The position numbers and the translations under genes were made by a program. Shown piece by piece: positions 26,874 through 40,787 of a stretch of DNA of 64,000 nucleotides (position 1 is its first letter; each line of letters begins with the position of its first letter). The notes under the pieces were generated by a model that was given only the letters and a program-made list of their open reading frames with translations, was not told the origin of the DNA and searched no databases. Source of the stretch: Dolomedes plantarius (taxonomy: Eukaryota > Arthropoda > Arachnida > Araneae > Dolomedidae). The DNA is taken from NCBI GenBank assembly GCA_907164885.2, contig OU015493.1, forward strand, positions 220,170,781-220,234,780, given 5' to 3'.

Positions 26874-28010
26874 TATCTACCAGTATGTATTTGGAAACCT
26901 ATGCAAATAATGATATCTGCGGTCCTGATATAAGTCACTCCCTTCGCTGTTAAATATCGCGTAGGAAACAGCATTGGCATTAATCGCATGCAAGATGCCA
27001 CGAGGTGCAGAGTTATCTGATTGCGAGAAAGGTGTAATCGTAGACTATCACAGAAACGGCCGATCCTTAAGGGAAATATCTAGCCAGCTGAATTACCCAA
27101 AATCAGCAGTGGCCTGTGTGATCCAGAACTGGATGGTGAGCATTGATTAGCGGATTGTGCCCCATGTCGGTGGACTCGCGAAATTGGGAGATAGAGACCG
27201 ACTGATGCTATCCAGAGAAATTCGGAAGAACCGTACCCATACGATAGCCCACGTAATCCAGGAGTTTCGACAGGCATCCGGGAGTGTTGTTTCGATGAAT
27301 ACCATCCATAAGGAAACACATCTGCTTGGTTTCCATGGTCGTGCTCCCGCTCATAAACATTTAATCACAAAGTCCTACCGCGCTTTTCGGTTAATGTGGT
27401 GTAAATCACGTTGAAAGGGGACCGTATATCAGTGGAAACGAGTTCTCTGGAGGTTCACCCTCTACCGTTAGAATGGCAAGGTCTATGTCTGTCGTCTACC
27501 CAGCGACTCCTGCCAGAATGCATTATGCCCACAGTAAAGTTCGGTGGAGGTGGAATTATGGTCTGGGGTTGTTTTTCCTGGTATGGCCTGCTACGGCTAC
27601 TGCACTATTTTGTATGACGGTGTGCTTCCTACGTTGTGGCAGTTTTACGGGTTGAACCCATGTTACTTCCAGGACGACAATGCCATCTGTCATGTTGCGA
27701 GGTCCACAATGGGGTTAACCGAATGGACTGGCCTGCTCAGAGCCCAAACCGTAACCCTATCGAGAACGTCTGGGACGTGTTGGATCGCCGAATTAAGGGG
27801 TGCAACAACCGTTTAAAATAGGTGAAGGAACTTACAAGTCTTCTCCAACCTGAGTGGAAGAAAATACCACTAGCCGTCCTACAAGGACCTGTGGAAAGCA
27901 TGCCCAGGAAGCTTGAGGCTGTAATTACATCTCATGGAGGCTCTACCGACTACTGAATATGAAGAATTTTTTTTCTATCTCAGGTTTTTCCTATCCCTCT
28001 AAGTTCTAGA

Positions 28011-28012
<2 letters not shown>
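26873..28012 (+). mobile_element. Tc1-like element family D, copy 2
   Basis: The left end starts CTATCTACCAGTATGTATTT after TA. The interior aligns with 1-1049. The right TIR, present in copy 1, is not recognisable here; the sequence passes through CTCTAAGTTCTAGAG into a TA tract. The transposase is broken. Confidence 0.8.
26995..27956 (+). pseudogene. Tc1-like transposase, family D, copy 2, decayed
   Basis: The frame from the ATG at 26995 reads MPRGAELSDCEKGVIV and a helix-turn-helix ending CVIQNW, then a stop near 27147. Another frame from 27157 gives the second DNA-binding part (REIRKNRTHTIAHVIQEF). The catalytic core has VLW joined directly to RFTLYR, so the first-Asp segment is missing. 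A TAG follows RFTLYR, exactly as in copy 1. Asp2 remains in FQDDNAICH and the third-acid block is PNRNPIENVW. The natural stop is near 27956. Confidence 0.78.

Positions 28013-28092
<80 letters not shown>
28013..28092. repeat. (TA)n microsatellite
   Basis: About 80 bp of pure TA repeat next to the Tc1-D right side. Confidence 0.97.
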
Positions 28093-28095
<3 letters not shown>

Positions 28096-28143
28096 TCTAG
28101 AATTTTGTGGGATAAAGTTAGATCATAATTTTTTTGCATCCCG

Positions 28144-28290
28144 TCTCATCCTAGTGGTAAGAGCATAGGGGTGGGAGGAGTGTACGAACCTAACAGATAT
28201 CGTCCCTGGAGATGCTCAGTCAAAAGTGTGGTATTAGGACCTGGAAATATGGACCTAGTTAGGACTCTTCTGGCCAAGGGTAACAACAAC
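28144..28290 (+). mobile_element. SINE-like fragment
   Basis: The sequence CCTAGTGGTAAGAGC resembles an A-box region. It is followed by GGGGTGGGAGG, GTACGAACC and a CAGATATCGTCCCTGGAGATG block shared with 21735-22310 and 36650-36960. It is a fragment without clear ends. Confidence 0.5.
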
Positions 28291-28339
28291 AATACTAATC
28301 TTTTTCAAGTTAATTTTGTTTTATTCTTGTTTTTATTCT

Positions 28340-29381
28340 TCAACAGTTTCCTTCAAAAGCAATATACTTATCCAATGATCCTCTAACATTTGAATACCTT
28401 TCATATAGTAGGATTTGTCAAGGGCATCAAAATGTGCAGGAGTTTCGCCTTTGACATCCTCATTTGATAAAAAATCTCTTCCCCTGGAGCCATCTCTTCA
28501 AATTCGGTAACAAATAATAGTCGCTGGGGGTGAGATCTGGAGAATACGGTGGATAGTTGAGCTATTCGTATAATAAGTCATTTAATTTTACTATAGTTTT
28601 CATTGATCTGTGTGCCGGTGCATTGTCTTGGGGAAACAACGCTTTTTTCTCGACATGTACGGGCTTTTTTTCTTGATTTCGTTCTTCAAGCGGACCAATA
28701 ATGCTGCGTAATACTTTCCTGTGATTGTTTTTTCCTTTATCAATATAATCGATGAATATTATGCCAAGAATGAATATTAAGACCTTTCCAGCTGATTGTT
28801 GCGCCTTTGGCGCTTTTGGCGGCTTTCGACAGCTTCCAACCCCTGTGCAGACTGCTTTTTTGACTCTGGTGTGTAGTTATGAATTCACGTTTTATCCATT
28901 GTTACGAATCAGTAACAATGGATAAAATGGATAAAAACTCCTTTGCATTACGCTTTTAATAGCTTCAAACCGCACTCTGAATTATCGACACGTTGCTGTT
29001 TTTGGTCGATTGTTAGAAAACGCGGCACCCATCTCGCACAAAGCATTTTCATATTTATATGCTCTTGCAAAATATGTCTCACCCATTCTGCTGATATCTT
29101 TATGATGTCAGCTATCTCACTTAATTTCACTTTACGGTCATCCAAAACAATACGGTTGACTTTTTTGATGTTCTCTGGAGGTTTTGACTCAATTGGACGT
29201 CCAGAACGTGTGGCATCATCGGTGTTCGTAAGACCCCTTTTAAACTCTGTAAACATCGACAAATGGTTGTTTTCGACGGAGCAGATGTGCTGTAATGCTT
29301 TTCGAGCCATTCTTGTGTCTGAATGGTATTTTGTCATCAAAAACAATGTTTAATTAAGACGCGAAAATCTTTTTCATCCAC
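28340..29381 (-). pseudogene. Mariner transposase relic (different family)
   Basis: On the minus strand the gene would start near 29381 and shifts frame in a T-run near 29345. It continues in 29346-28948 with the mariner linker FTEFKRG...SGRPIE and RIVLDDRKVKLSEIADII. It then reads VRHILQEHINMKMLCARWVPRFLT. Downstream, decayed pieces give a second-Asp block QDNAPAHRS near 28620 and a third-acid block PPYSPDLTPSDYY near 28540. A C-terminus extends to about 28340. The first-Asp region near 28880 is damaged. TIRs were not found. Confidence 0.75.
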
Positions 29382-29507
29382 TGTTTACAAAAAATCAAAA
29401 GTAGCGTCACTTACACGACCACAATTGGGAAATGAATGGCCGAAAAGTCATGAAACTTCGATAGCAGTCGTTTGAAGATTAGTACTAATACAGCATTATA
29501 TGGATAT

Positions 29508-29640
29508 TTCGTTGCGGACACCATCTAGTGGTGATCCGCAACGAAAAAAGATAGAGTAATAGCTAGAGTAATAATTAACTGGAGTGAATACTACTTTTCA
29601 CCCCATGTAGTATTTACTCCAGTTAATTATTACTCTAGCT
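29508..29640. repeat. Two adjacent strong hairpins
   Basis: Hairpin 1 has arms 29508-29523 and 29529-29545 (TTCGTTGCGGA... with one bulge) and a short loop. Hairpin 2 has 34-bp arms at 29561-29594 and 29607-29640 with one mismatch and a 12-base loop TTTTCACCCCAT. They lie beyond the 5' end of the mariner relic. They may be its fused termini or an independent fold-back. Confidence 0.8.
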
Positions 29641-29644
29641 TTTT

Positions 29645-30905
29645 TCTGTAAATTATTACACGAGTTCAAATATTTCGAGAGCAATTCGTTGAAAACACAA
29701 AAAATGAGCACTGTAACAACATCTCTTGGAAATACCTTGCAAGGAATTTTCGACTAATCCTTTGAAAGATGGAAAATCATGATTAGCATATGAGTTGAAG
29801 CTTTTCCCTGCATTTAAAGAAAAATATCTTTAAGCGCAGATGTATTTCGCAGTGTAGTCGTCATAGAAACATACGCTTTGCGTAATTGAATTCTTAATAG
29901 AATGCGTCTTCTTAAGTCTAAGAAACAAAGATAGGTAGTCCTTCAGAATTTCGGGTCCGGGCCGCTTCTAATAATCTGCCTGTTTCAGGGTGTAATCTCT
30001 CCGTTTCGGGTAATTTTGTATGTGTGTTAGGTAACCCTCTTTGTTATCTCAAACAAGTCAAAAATGTAGCATCATCTCGGCACATAAAGAATATATATAT
30101 AAATATATATATATATATTTCAATTGAAAAATGTTTTTCTATCGTAAAATATGACAAAAGTATTAAAGAAAGATTGATCTATAATTCGAAAATATGTTTT
30201 CAAAATTCAAATGTACTTTTAGATTTTTTGCAAAATATCCTATGGAATATTTTTTTACATCCCGATGGTAATACAGGGGCATTTAAGGTTAGGTATTAAA
30301 ACACTTTACGAAAAGCAAACGAAAATAACGTTTGTTTTGAAATTGCATTAAATTTTGAAACGGAAATTTTGAGCAGAAAGCGGGGCATTTATATAAAGTC
30401 CTTTTAATCTCTTGGAATAATTTCTTGGTATAATCTCTTGGAATTTAATGTCAACTACATTGCAATATTTTTCATGGGGCAAAACGCTGTCCAATGGGAT
30501 TTGCCCCATGTCATGGGTTATGCAATGCTGTTTAAGTTTAGTGGCTGGAAACAAAAATGTTAATTATTTTTTCGCGTGAGAAAATGCAGTCCCATGATCA
30601 TTCCTTTGATATTTATACGTAAATGGTTAACTTATAGTCAAATAGTTGTGCAATATATTTTAAGGTTAACGACTGTTAAACTTTTACATCAATTAAATTT
30701 AACGTCAAATAAACTGCGTATCATTTATTGGACTGATCGAACCCCATGCGATTTGTCCCATCTAATGAGTAGCGAAATGGACATGCAATGCAGTTTCAGG
30801 TTGACTACTGTTAAATTTTAAGATCAATTAAATTACGAATTTTTCACGGGACAAATCCCGATCCATTCGTACTGTCCGATTGCGGAACATCCAAGCAAAA
30901 TAGAT
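29645..30905. other. AT-rich stretch, nothing firmly recognised
   Basis: Two related short blocks (AGGTTAACGACTGTTAAA near 30663 and AGGTTGACTACTGTTAAA near 30798) suggest a small internal repeat of about 135 bp. There is no coding motif. Confidence 0.4.

Positions 30906-30907
<2 letters not shown>

Positions 30908-30964
<57 letters not shown>
30908..30964. repeat. (TA)n microsatellite
   Basis: A pure TA repeat of about 57 bp without a recognised transposon at either side. Confidence 0.95.

Positions 30965-32999
<2,035 letters not shown>

Positions 33000-33044
<45 letters not shown>
33000..33044. repeat. (TA)n microsatellite
   Basis: About 45 bp of TA repeat directly right of Tc1-B copy 2. 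Confidence 0.95.
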
Positions 33045-33048
<4 letters not shown>

Positions 33049-33439
33049 TTTTTTTTGAAGTGATTTCAAAATAATTTAAAATCAGGACAGAAAGATAATT
33101 TTTGTAGCTATTTTTTCCTCTTCAAGATAGAAAACACTCCCATTTTTTAGAATAATTTTTCATCACGGAAAATATTTTCAGATCTGTTGCTCTAAATCAA
33201 AAATACTGAAGACGGTCTAATGAAACAAGAACAGAGAAATTTTATGAGAGTTAGCCTTCGATTATATCAGTTTTCTTGTGAAAAGAGTAAATCTTTGAAA
33301 CTTGCAGTTCGAGATGAACAGGTAAATATTCTACCTATATTAATGTGAGATGTCCCATAGAGATGTCCACAGTACAGCACAGAATGTTGTATCCACTAAA
33401 AAAACTTTTAAAAAGTAAAAAAAACGCCAAGCTTCAAAA

Positions 33440-34470
33440 TAAAAGTTACGACTAAAAAATGGTGTGATATCAAATATCCAAGCTTATTAAGTTCTGGTAC
33501 TTAATTTCCTAATGACGAATTTTTCACATCTAAGTGATGTGGTTAAGCATGACTTGTTGATAGAAACCCTTCTTCCCTAGACCAAACTCATCATAACCTG
33601 TTTCTCAAAATTTAAGTTTTAAATATTTATACATACCAGGCTTGTCGGCCGTCTTTTCGTATTTGGAATAAATAAATTTTGTCTGTTGATACGTCGAAAG
33701 TATGTTATTTAGTTCTATAAATTATTCATTTTAGTTATTTATGCAAAATATGTGTGTCCTATTATTTGGTTACTTTTAAAATGAATGTAGCAGCAATTTT
33801 AAGATGGTCACGAAATATTCTATAGATTTGAAATTTCTTTTCACGTTAGATTTGGGCAACGTAACTCCAAAGCATGGTATACATATTTTTTGTTGTTTAA
33901 TGCAAAATTTTTCCTCTGGGGAATGACAACATTATTTATTATTTTTCTTTCTAGCTAACGGTTTGTTTTGTTTGACATCATGCACTAACTTCCAATAGAA
34001 GACTGATTAAAATGACTAATAACCCATCCACTAACTTCAAATAGAAGACTGATTAAAATGACTAATATCCCATTAAAAATATGTTAAGAAATGTAATTGA
34101 GTCCGAGCGCTTAATAAAATTGGATATAACATCATGTTTTGTCGTACCTTTTGTTGGAATGATGCTATAAACATACTGTCTAACAGAGCACCGAAGTGCG
34201 CAATTAAAATCTGAAATTGATGTTTTAAATTCACATTAACTATTTTTTTTTTTTAAGACGGCCGCCAAGGCTGGTATGTATAAATATTCAAAACTTAAAT
34301 TTTGAGAAACAGGTTATGATGAGTTTGGTCTAGGGAAGAAGGGTTTCTATCAACAAGTCATGCTTAACCACATCACTTAGATGTGACAAATTCGTCATTA
34401 GGAAATTAAGTACCAGAACTTAATAAGCTTGGATATTTGATATCACACCATTTTTTAGTCGTAACTTTTA
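33440..34470. mobile_element. Fold-back element with 216-bp inverted arms
   Basis: The arm at 33440-33655 is repeated in inverse orientation at 34255-34470 with only a few mismatches. About 600 bp of AT-rich spacer separates them. The spacer holds a direct repeat of about 45 bp (CACTAACTTC...AGAAGACTGATTAAAATGAC) at about 33983-34072. No transposase motif or clear target duplication was found. It could be a fold-back DNA transposon or a long-TIR MITE. Its transcript would form a long double-stranded stem. Confidence 0.8.
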
Positions 34471-34750
34471 GCTCCAGTGGATATCAGTTATTTTTTTTAA
34501 ATAGGTAAATAACCATTAACAAACTAGGCTTTTTTGTAGGCAAACAATTGCTTGATACCTGGAATCTCATCATCAGTTACAAATGTGTCACTTTGTGAAC
34601 TTAATTGGAGAACTTTTTTGTTTTTTCGAATCTCTGTAATTGGCCCGGTTGATTTTTCGTTTTAATTGTAATTTGGATGGCATTTTTCTATTATAGTCAA
34701 TCTTTATAAACACAATGGGAAATATCGTACTAAACACTATTTATACATCA

Positions 34751-35479
34751 CTAGCTGTTTGCCCGGCGTTGCCCGGGTATTTATTTGTCTCAATTTTTTT
34801 ATTGCACAGGAAAAGGAATGGATTTTACATATAGTATAAAATTTAAGCAATTTAATTTACAGGTATTTAAAAGTAAATACAGTATACAAATGATAAAATA
34901 AAATTACAAATTCACTCTATTATTAATTTAACTCAACACTTGATTATAAACAACATTTTTAATTTCCTATATTCCCCTCAGTGACTCCGAAATTATGGAT
35001 TCGACACTACTCTCGGTCAATTTGGACATTTTATATTCCGTCTTCGTCCCCCCTCGCCCCCCCTATGCTAATGGGGGGCTGAACTTGCACTTAAACGACA
35101 TCAGGAGTGTCACTATTAATCTTAGCGACCCCGAAATCTATGGATTTGACACTACTCTCGGTCATTTTGGAGATTTTATATTCCCCCCTTCTTCCCCCCT
35201 CACCCCCTATGGTAATGGGGGGGCTGAACTTGCACTTAAACGACATCGGGAATGTCACTATTAATCTCACCGGCCCCGAAAACTATGGATTCCACAGTGA
35301 TATCAGTCGTTTTCAATTATTTTTATATGTGCCCCCCCCCCTCCCCTATGGTGTCTTATTGTGAATCTAAACCATTCTCAAATCATCTTAATGGGACACA
35401 GAAAATTTCAGAAAAATCAGTCCAGCCGTTTAGGAGTTCAGTGAAATACACGCGGACAGAAGAAATATATATATAAAGA
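34751..35479 (-). mobile_element. Minisatellite Helitron H3, complete ends
   Basis: On the minus strand it begins TCTTTATATATATATTTC after A (35479). It ends with hairpin CCCGGGCAACGCCGGG, a short spacer and CTAG (34754-34751), then T. The 729-bp body carries three units of the minisatellite also found in H2 and H4, at about 34977-35330. The hairpin and CTAG match those of H1, pointing to one recognition system. Confidence 0.87.
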
Positions 35480-35699
35480 TGAATCATTTGCTATATGTAT
35501 ATTTTGTATTTGGGTTGCCACAACGTATATGTATATTTTATTGAGAAATTAATATTTCTTTAATTTGCAAACCCATGTGGTTGTAGCGAAAAGTGAAATA
35601 TGAATAATAATTAATCCTTATTATTTGAATTCAATCCTTAGTATATTCTATGGACATTTAAAACAAACAAACAAATACGGACACACATATGCAAAATAA

Positions 35700-35805
35700 T
35701 TAAATATTCTCCAGAAGAAAAAGAAGTCTTTTGCGGGAATCGAACTCGCGCCCACGGAGTGAAAGGCAGATGTCTTGAGCACTAAGCCACTTAGGTTTTA
35801 TGAGA
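35700..35805 (-). mobile_element. tRNA-related SINE head or tRNA pseudogene
   Basis: On the minus strand TGGCTTAGTGC fits a polymerase III A box and GAGTTCGATTCCCGC a B box, with a TTTCAC segment between that recalls a Glu anticodon loop. The acceptor and anticodon stems do not pair, and there is no tRNA-like end. I therefore call it a tRNA-derived retroposon or pseudogene and not a functional tRNA gene. Confidence 0.6.
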
Positions 35806-36640
35806 CGTGACACTCTCAATTCTTCTATGATTGAACGGTTGGGAAAATAGCGGTGTTGCTGAGTAATGGTTGCCATTTTGGTGTACTATCGCCCTGAGAT
35901 GCTAATTTTACAGTTTTATGCTAATTAAACATAGAAATATTTATTTTTTTTAACTGAAACATATAAAAGATTTTAAGTTAGCGAATAACTTATCGAAAAA
36001 TCCAAGCCTCAATCGAATCTGTTCAATATTAAACTCTACAGGTCTTCTTAAAATGTTGAACGAAATCTTCGTTGGCGAGAAGTAAAATCTAGCAAAATAC
36101 CTAACTTTACGGAAAATTAAAAATTCCATATCTCGGTTAATTTTTAACTTGGAAAGTCCATTTTTATCTCAATTTAAAGTACTCGCTGATAGGATTCTTC
36201 TACTTTTTGTTTTAATTTTGTACGATGCTTGGTTCATTCAGAATTTTATAATTTACGCAAACTGCTTTAACATGGGGAGAATAGGAGCAAGCGGTGCAGA
36301 GTATATAAGCAGTAAGCGGTCTGACGAATTTTTGTACTTGGCGCGTTTATTCATTTGGCGTCTATTTTATTTTTTTTAGCTTGGCGTTGCAGGTCGACCG
36401 CCCTGCTTGATAGGACAATGCAATAATCTTAGATCCTGTAGTTTGGGGGGGGATTTAATTTTTTTATGCGTAGTATGTTTCGTTCAAAAATATAAATGTA
36501 ACTCCCAGGAAATATACGGAAAACAATACCCAGGAACTCGTGGCTTTTTAAAGATCACAGTATAAAAAAAGGGGACAATTTGCATTCGTGAATAGCCCAT
36601 AGATGCAATGCTCCTTTGCTTCATGATGAATATTTACTAG
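35806..36640. other. AT-rich stretch, nothing recognised
   Basis: The hydrophobic open frame at 36149-36379 has no family signature. No repeat ends are visible. Confidence 0.4.
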
Positions 36641-36644
36641 TTTC

Positions 36645-36960
36645 GTTACCGCCTAGTGGTTCACTCAGTACTGAGTCCTCTAAATGAACTCGTGTCTAGA
36701 CCAGGTATGGGAACGTTAAACTGGTGAACCGGAGAGTCCCTCCGTGGAATTATTAAGGGTAGCAGGAGGTTACAGGCCACCCAGATGTCACCCCTGAGGG
36801 GTCTTGGTCTAAATTTTGGTTACGGACTATTCACTGGTAAGGATTCAACCTCTGAAAAGCCTTAGTTGCTATGTGGGGTCCTGTTCGGTGCATTGGAATG
36901 GTTATTAGTTCGGAACTAGTAGCCAACCCCTTTACGTTTATTCTGAATTTGAAGATGTTG
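36645..36960 (+). mobile_element. SINE-like element
   Basis: It shares with 21735-22310 the blocks TGTCTAGACCAGGTATGGGA, GTCCCTCCGTGGAATT-like, AAGGGTAGCAGGAGG and CAGATGTCACCCCTG in the same order. A CGCCTAGTGGTTCACTCAG start resembles a degenerate tRNA-like head. Ends are uncertain. Confidence 0.5.
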
Positions 36961-38325
36961 TGTGTTTCTGTGAAATAAAATGTTCTTATATTTTATATTA
37001 CCCACTCCTCCCAGCCCCCAAGAATAAAAGGGTCGTCCCATACTTCAGATAAGGAAGATAAACTTTTCAGTTTTTCCCATAGCATATGCAAACCCATTTC
37101 TTTTATCAGGCTAGCTCGGCAAAATCAAAATTGTCAATAGCAATGTTTTATTTTTCTCAATCGCGTAAGTGAAGATTTTCAACTTTCTTCCAATTTAAAA
37201 ATACTTTAAAATCCAATTTTGATGAAATTAGAACTTATCTACTGATTTTTGACTACGTACGCAAACTCTAGAATAACGAACATTAAATTAATAAAAAAAT
37301 TGTTTCTATAAATACAAATTTAATAACTATTATATTATAATACAAATTTATAATTAAAAAAATGTATTTGAACTTGAGTGGATGAATAAAAAGTACTTTT
37401 ATTAGCGATTGAAAATTTGAACAAGATATATATAGAGAGAGTGTGAACTAATAGTAGGAATTGAAAAATCTACAGCAAAGGAAGATCAAAAGATTTGTCA
37501 TTCCTTCATACTCAGCATCATTCCCTCATTTCTTCAATAATTTAGCATAAAAATGTAACCAAATTAAAATAAATTTTTATATTTTAAAAACTTGATTAAT
37601 TTAAAATTATATGTTAAAATAAATTTATATTATTGGAATTAAAAACTTTAATTTTTTTAATTTATGCAACTTAATTTTTTAAATTAAAGCTTATTAAATA
37701 CATTTATTTTCTAATTAACATTAAAATTTTAAAAATTAAAATTATTGTGGATATTTGAAGAAAGTAAATTTAAAATTCAATAATATACTTATTTCAATTT
37801 ATTCATTTATTTATTTTGTTAAAATCTCTTTAAATCCTGTGTTATATATGTAATTCAGATTTTAAAACATACCAAATTGCGTAGAAGTAAAAAAAAAACT
37901 TATAATAAAAAGATTCCTATATATGTCAACAGATGGCGAAACTGATGCTTTCGTCAAACCGGCAATTGAGTGCCCAAACCGTGAGTCTTTCAGAATATGC
38001 AGCCGGGAGGGTCATCTAGTAGCTGCGCAACGGTGACGATAACACTTTCATGCCGGAAATTAATTACATATTCAGCTTGCCTCCCCGCATTGTGAGTAAC
38101 AATCTGATACTCATTTATGAGCCAGACAGAGAGTTGCCAGATGGATACTGTCTACCACACACGTCGTCGCAATATATATTTAACGAGAAAAGTTAGAAGG
38201 CTTCTCCAAATCTACAGTCAATTGAGCGTCTGTGTGCCAAATTTCAGTTTCTAATGCGTAGACTGTTTTGATAAGATCAGCTCACAAAGCGTGAGTTGTC
38301 GATCACCCTTTAGTATATAGGGTTA
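36961..38325. other. AT-rich stretch; possible old Helitron fragment at its right side
   Basis: The left two-thirds are very AT-rich without features. The GC-richer part at about 37930-38320 ends in ACCCTTTAGTATATAGGG, whose complement resembles a Helitron 5' start but lacks the TC. I leave it unclassified. Confidence 0.3.
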
Positions 38326-39525
38326 TTAGCTGTTTACCTGGCGCTGTCCGGGTATTTATTCATCACAATTTTTTATTACACAGGGAAAGGAATGAATTCT
38401 ACCTATAGTGTAAAGTCGAAGAAATTTTATTTACAGGTATCTAAAAGTATGTGTACAGGATACACATTCTAAAGTAAAATTACAAGTTCAATATAACATA
38501 AATTTAACTCAAAACATAAATATATACAAGATTTTTAGTTTACCCTTTTCCTCTCAGCGACCTCGAAAACTATGAATTCGGCACTACGTTTGGTCATTTT
38601 CGAGATTTTGTTTTTCACGCCTTCTTCCTCCCCCCTTCAATTCTGATGAGGAGGCGATGACTTAAACGGAATCGGGAGTGTCACTTTTCATCTCAGCGAC
38701 CAAGAAAACCATGGGTTCAACACTACTCTCCGTCATTTTGGACATTTTATTTTTCATGACTTTTTACCCCCTCCTGACCCTACGCTGATGGGGGATTAGC
38801 TGAACTTCCACTTAAACAACATCAGGGGTGTCACTATTCATCTCAGTGACCTCGAAAACTATGGATTCGACAACACTCTCTGTCATTTTGGACATTTTAT
38901 TTCCCCCCTTTTACAATTCCCCTATGCTGAGGGGGGGGGGGCTGAACTTCCACTTAAACGGCATCGGGGGTGTCACTATTCATCTCTGTGACCCCCGAAA
39001 ACTATGGATTCGACAATACTATCAGTCATTTTGGACATTTTATTTTTCACACTTTTTTACATCCTGCTCCCCCAAGGCTGATGGGGTGGGTGGTGGTGTG
39101 GTGCTGAAGTTGCCCTTAAATGGCATCTGGAGTTTCACTATCCATTTCAGCCACCCTTAAAACGACACTACTCTTTATTCGACACTACTCTCCTTCATTT
39201 AAGGACATTTTATTTTTTACCAATTTTCCCCCCTCCTCCTCCTATGCTTATGGCTGAACTTCCACTTAAAGGGCATCGGGAGTGTCAGTATTCACCTCAG
39301 TGACCTCGAAAACTATGCATTCGGCACTACTCTTCTTCATTTAAGGACATTTTATTTTTTACCAATTTTCTCTCCTCCTCCTCCTGTGCTTATTTCGGGG
39401 GGGGGGGGGGCTGAACGTCCACTTAAATGGCATCGGGAGTGTCAGTATTATGTACCCCGAAAACTATGGATTCGAAACTACTCTCCGTCATTTTAGGACA
39501 TTTTATATTTCTCCCCTTTATGGGG
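38326..39525 (-). mobile_element. Minisatellite Helitron H4, 5'-truncated
   Basis: On the minus strand the 3' end is CTAA (38329-38326) followed by T, with a degenerate hairpin CCCGGACAGCGCCAGG just inside. The body contains about seven diverged minisatellite units between about 38545 and 39520, more than H2 (four) or H3 (three). The 5' terminus seen in H3 is missing; similarity stops near 39525. Confidence 0.8.
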
Positions 39526-40787
39526 CGTGCAGAATAACGCTTTAACCTCATAGCAAGACATTCGGATCACGTGCACCAATTGAAGATTATTTGTTGCCAT
39601 ACACAATATTGTTTTTCCTCCCAAAGATTAAAAAAAATAATAACTCCGATTTCATCTGCTCTAGTATATCCAAAGTCCCAAAGTGATACAACTATATGTA
39701 TGAAAAATTCAAAACTTGACGAAAGTATGTCAAAGGAAAAATCACACAAGTTCTCCCATGAGAAGACATCGATGTTAAGCTCGAAATGGGTAAGAAACGG
39801 AGCTTGAAGTTAGCATGAGTTGAGAAATGATGTTCTAATGCTACTGACTAGATATGAATTCCCAAAAGAATATGTACATTTACCAGTGGGCGCACAGCGA
39901 AAGTTGAGCAACTGAAACCAAAAATAGAACATAGTATTTCACAGAAGAAAATTTGAGAATTGAGGGAGATAATACAAGTAAGGTAATATTCTTAAAAGCT
40001 GTCTAAATAAAGTGCATTTTGTGTTTTCAATAACGTTGAAGACACCGACTTTGGTGAACATATTAGGTACTATAAATTCTAATGAATCAACAAAATAACT
40101 GGAGCCTTTTTTTTAATCAAAAGAATTTAAACGGTCATAAATATTGTTTCCCTACCGTGAAATATGGCTTTAAAAGTAATTTGAAAAAATAATAGCCAGA
40201 ACCATGTTAAATTCCTAAGCTGAATCCACTGTTTAAATTTTCAATAATGCATTACTTCCTAATTTTAAATAAAACAAAAGAGTTTTTATGAATTGCTTCA
40301 CAGCTTTTTGTGTTATTTTTTGTTTATTGATTTATCTATCTAAACAAATTAACTTTTAATATATAGTTATTATGTGTTCATCAAATAAATTTTAAATGTT
40401 CAATAATATCATTTCCCCTTCCTTTCGTATATCATGGCAAACAATTTTTCTTTTGTCTACATATTTCAGTTGTCATTCTTAAACTATTGTGTATCGATTT
40501 TAGCCCCCCCCCATAATACCTATCTTCATTAGGGGTAAAATGGGTAGAGCAGAAATGAAACAGTAAAACATTTTCTCTCTAATTTACGAATGAAGTCTCA
40601 TAACTGAAAATTGTATCTTTTAATACTCATACTGATAAATGAATAGTAAAAAAAACATACCATTTTGAAATGTTAAACATTTTATTAACAAATTTCATTA
40701 TAGCATTTAATAGCTATGATTCTAATACCAACTTTTTCCGCCTCACCTTAGTTTTAGAAATCTTTTCGAAAATTCAGTTATTTACTA
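39526..40787. other. AT-rich stretch, nothing recognised
   Basis: Open frames on both strands at 39567-39807 overlap and show no motif. No element ends were found. Confidence 0.4.

Noticed and set aside
35700..35805. Functional tRNA-Glu gene
   Set aside because: A and B boxes are present but the acceptor and anticodon stems do not pair; more likely a SINE head or pseudogene.
37930..38325. A separate Helitron ending at the CTTTAGTATATAGGG block
   Set aside because: The 5' TC and any matching 3' end are missing; evidence too thin.
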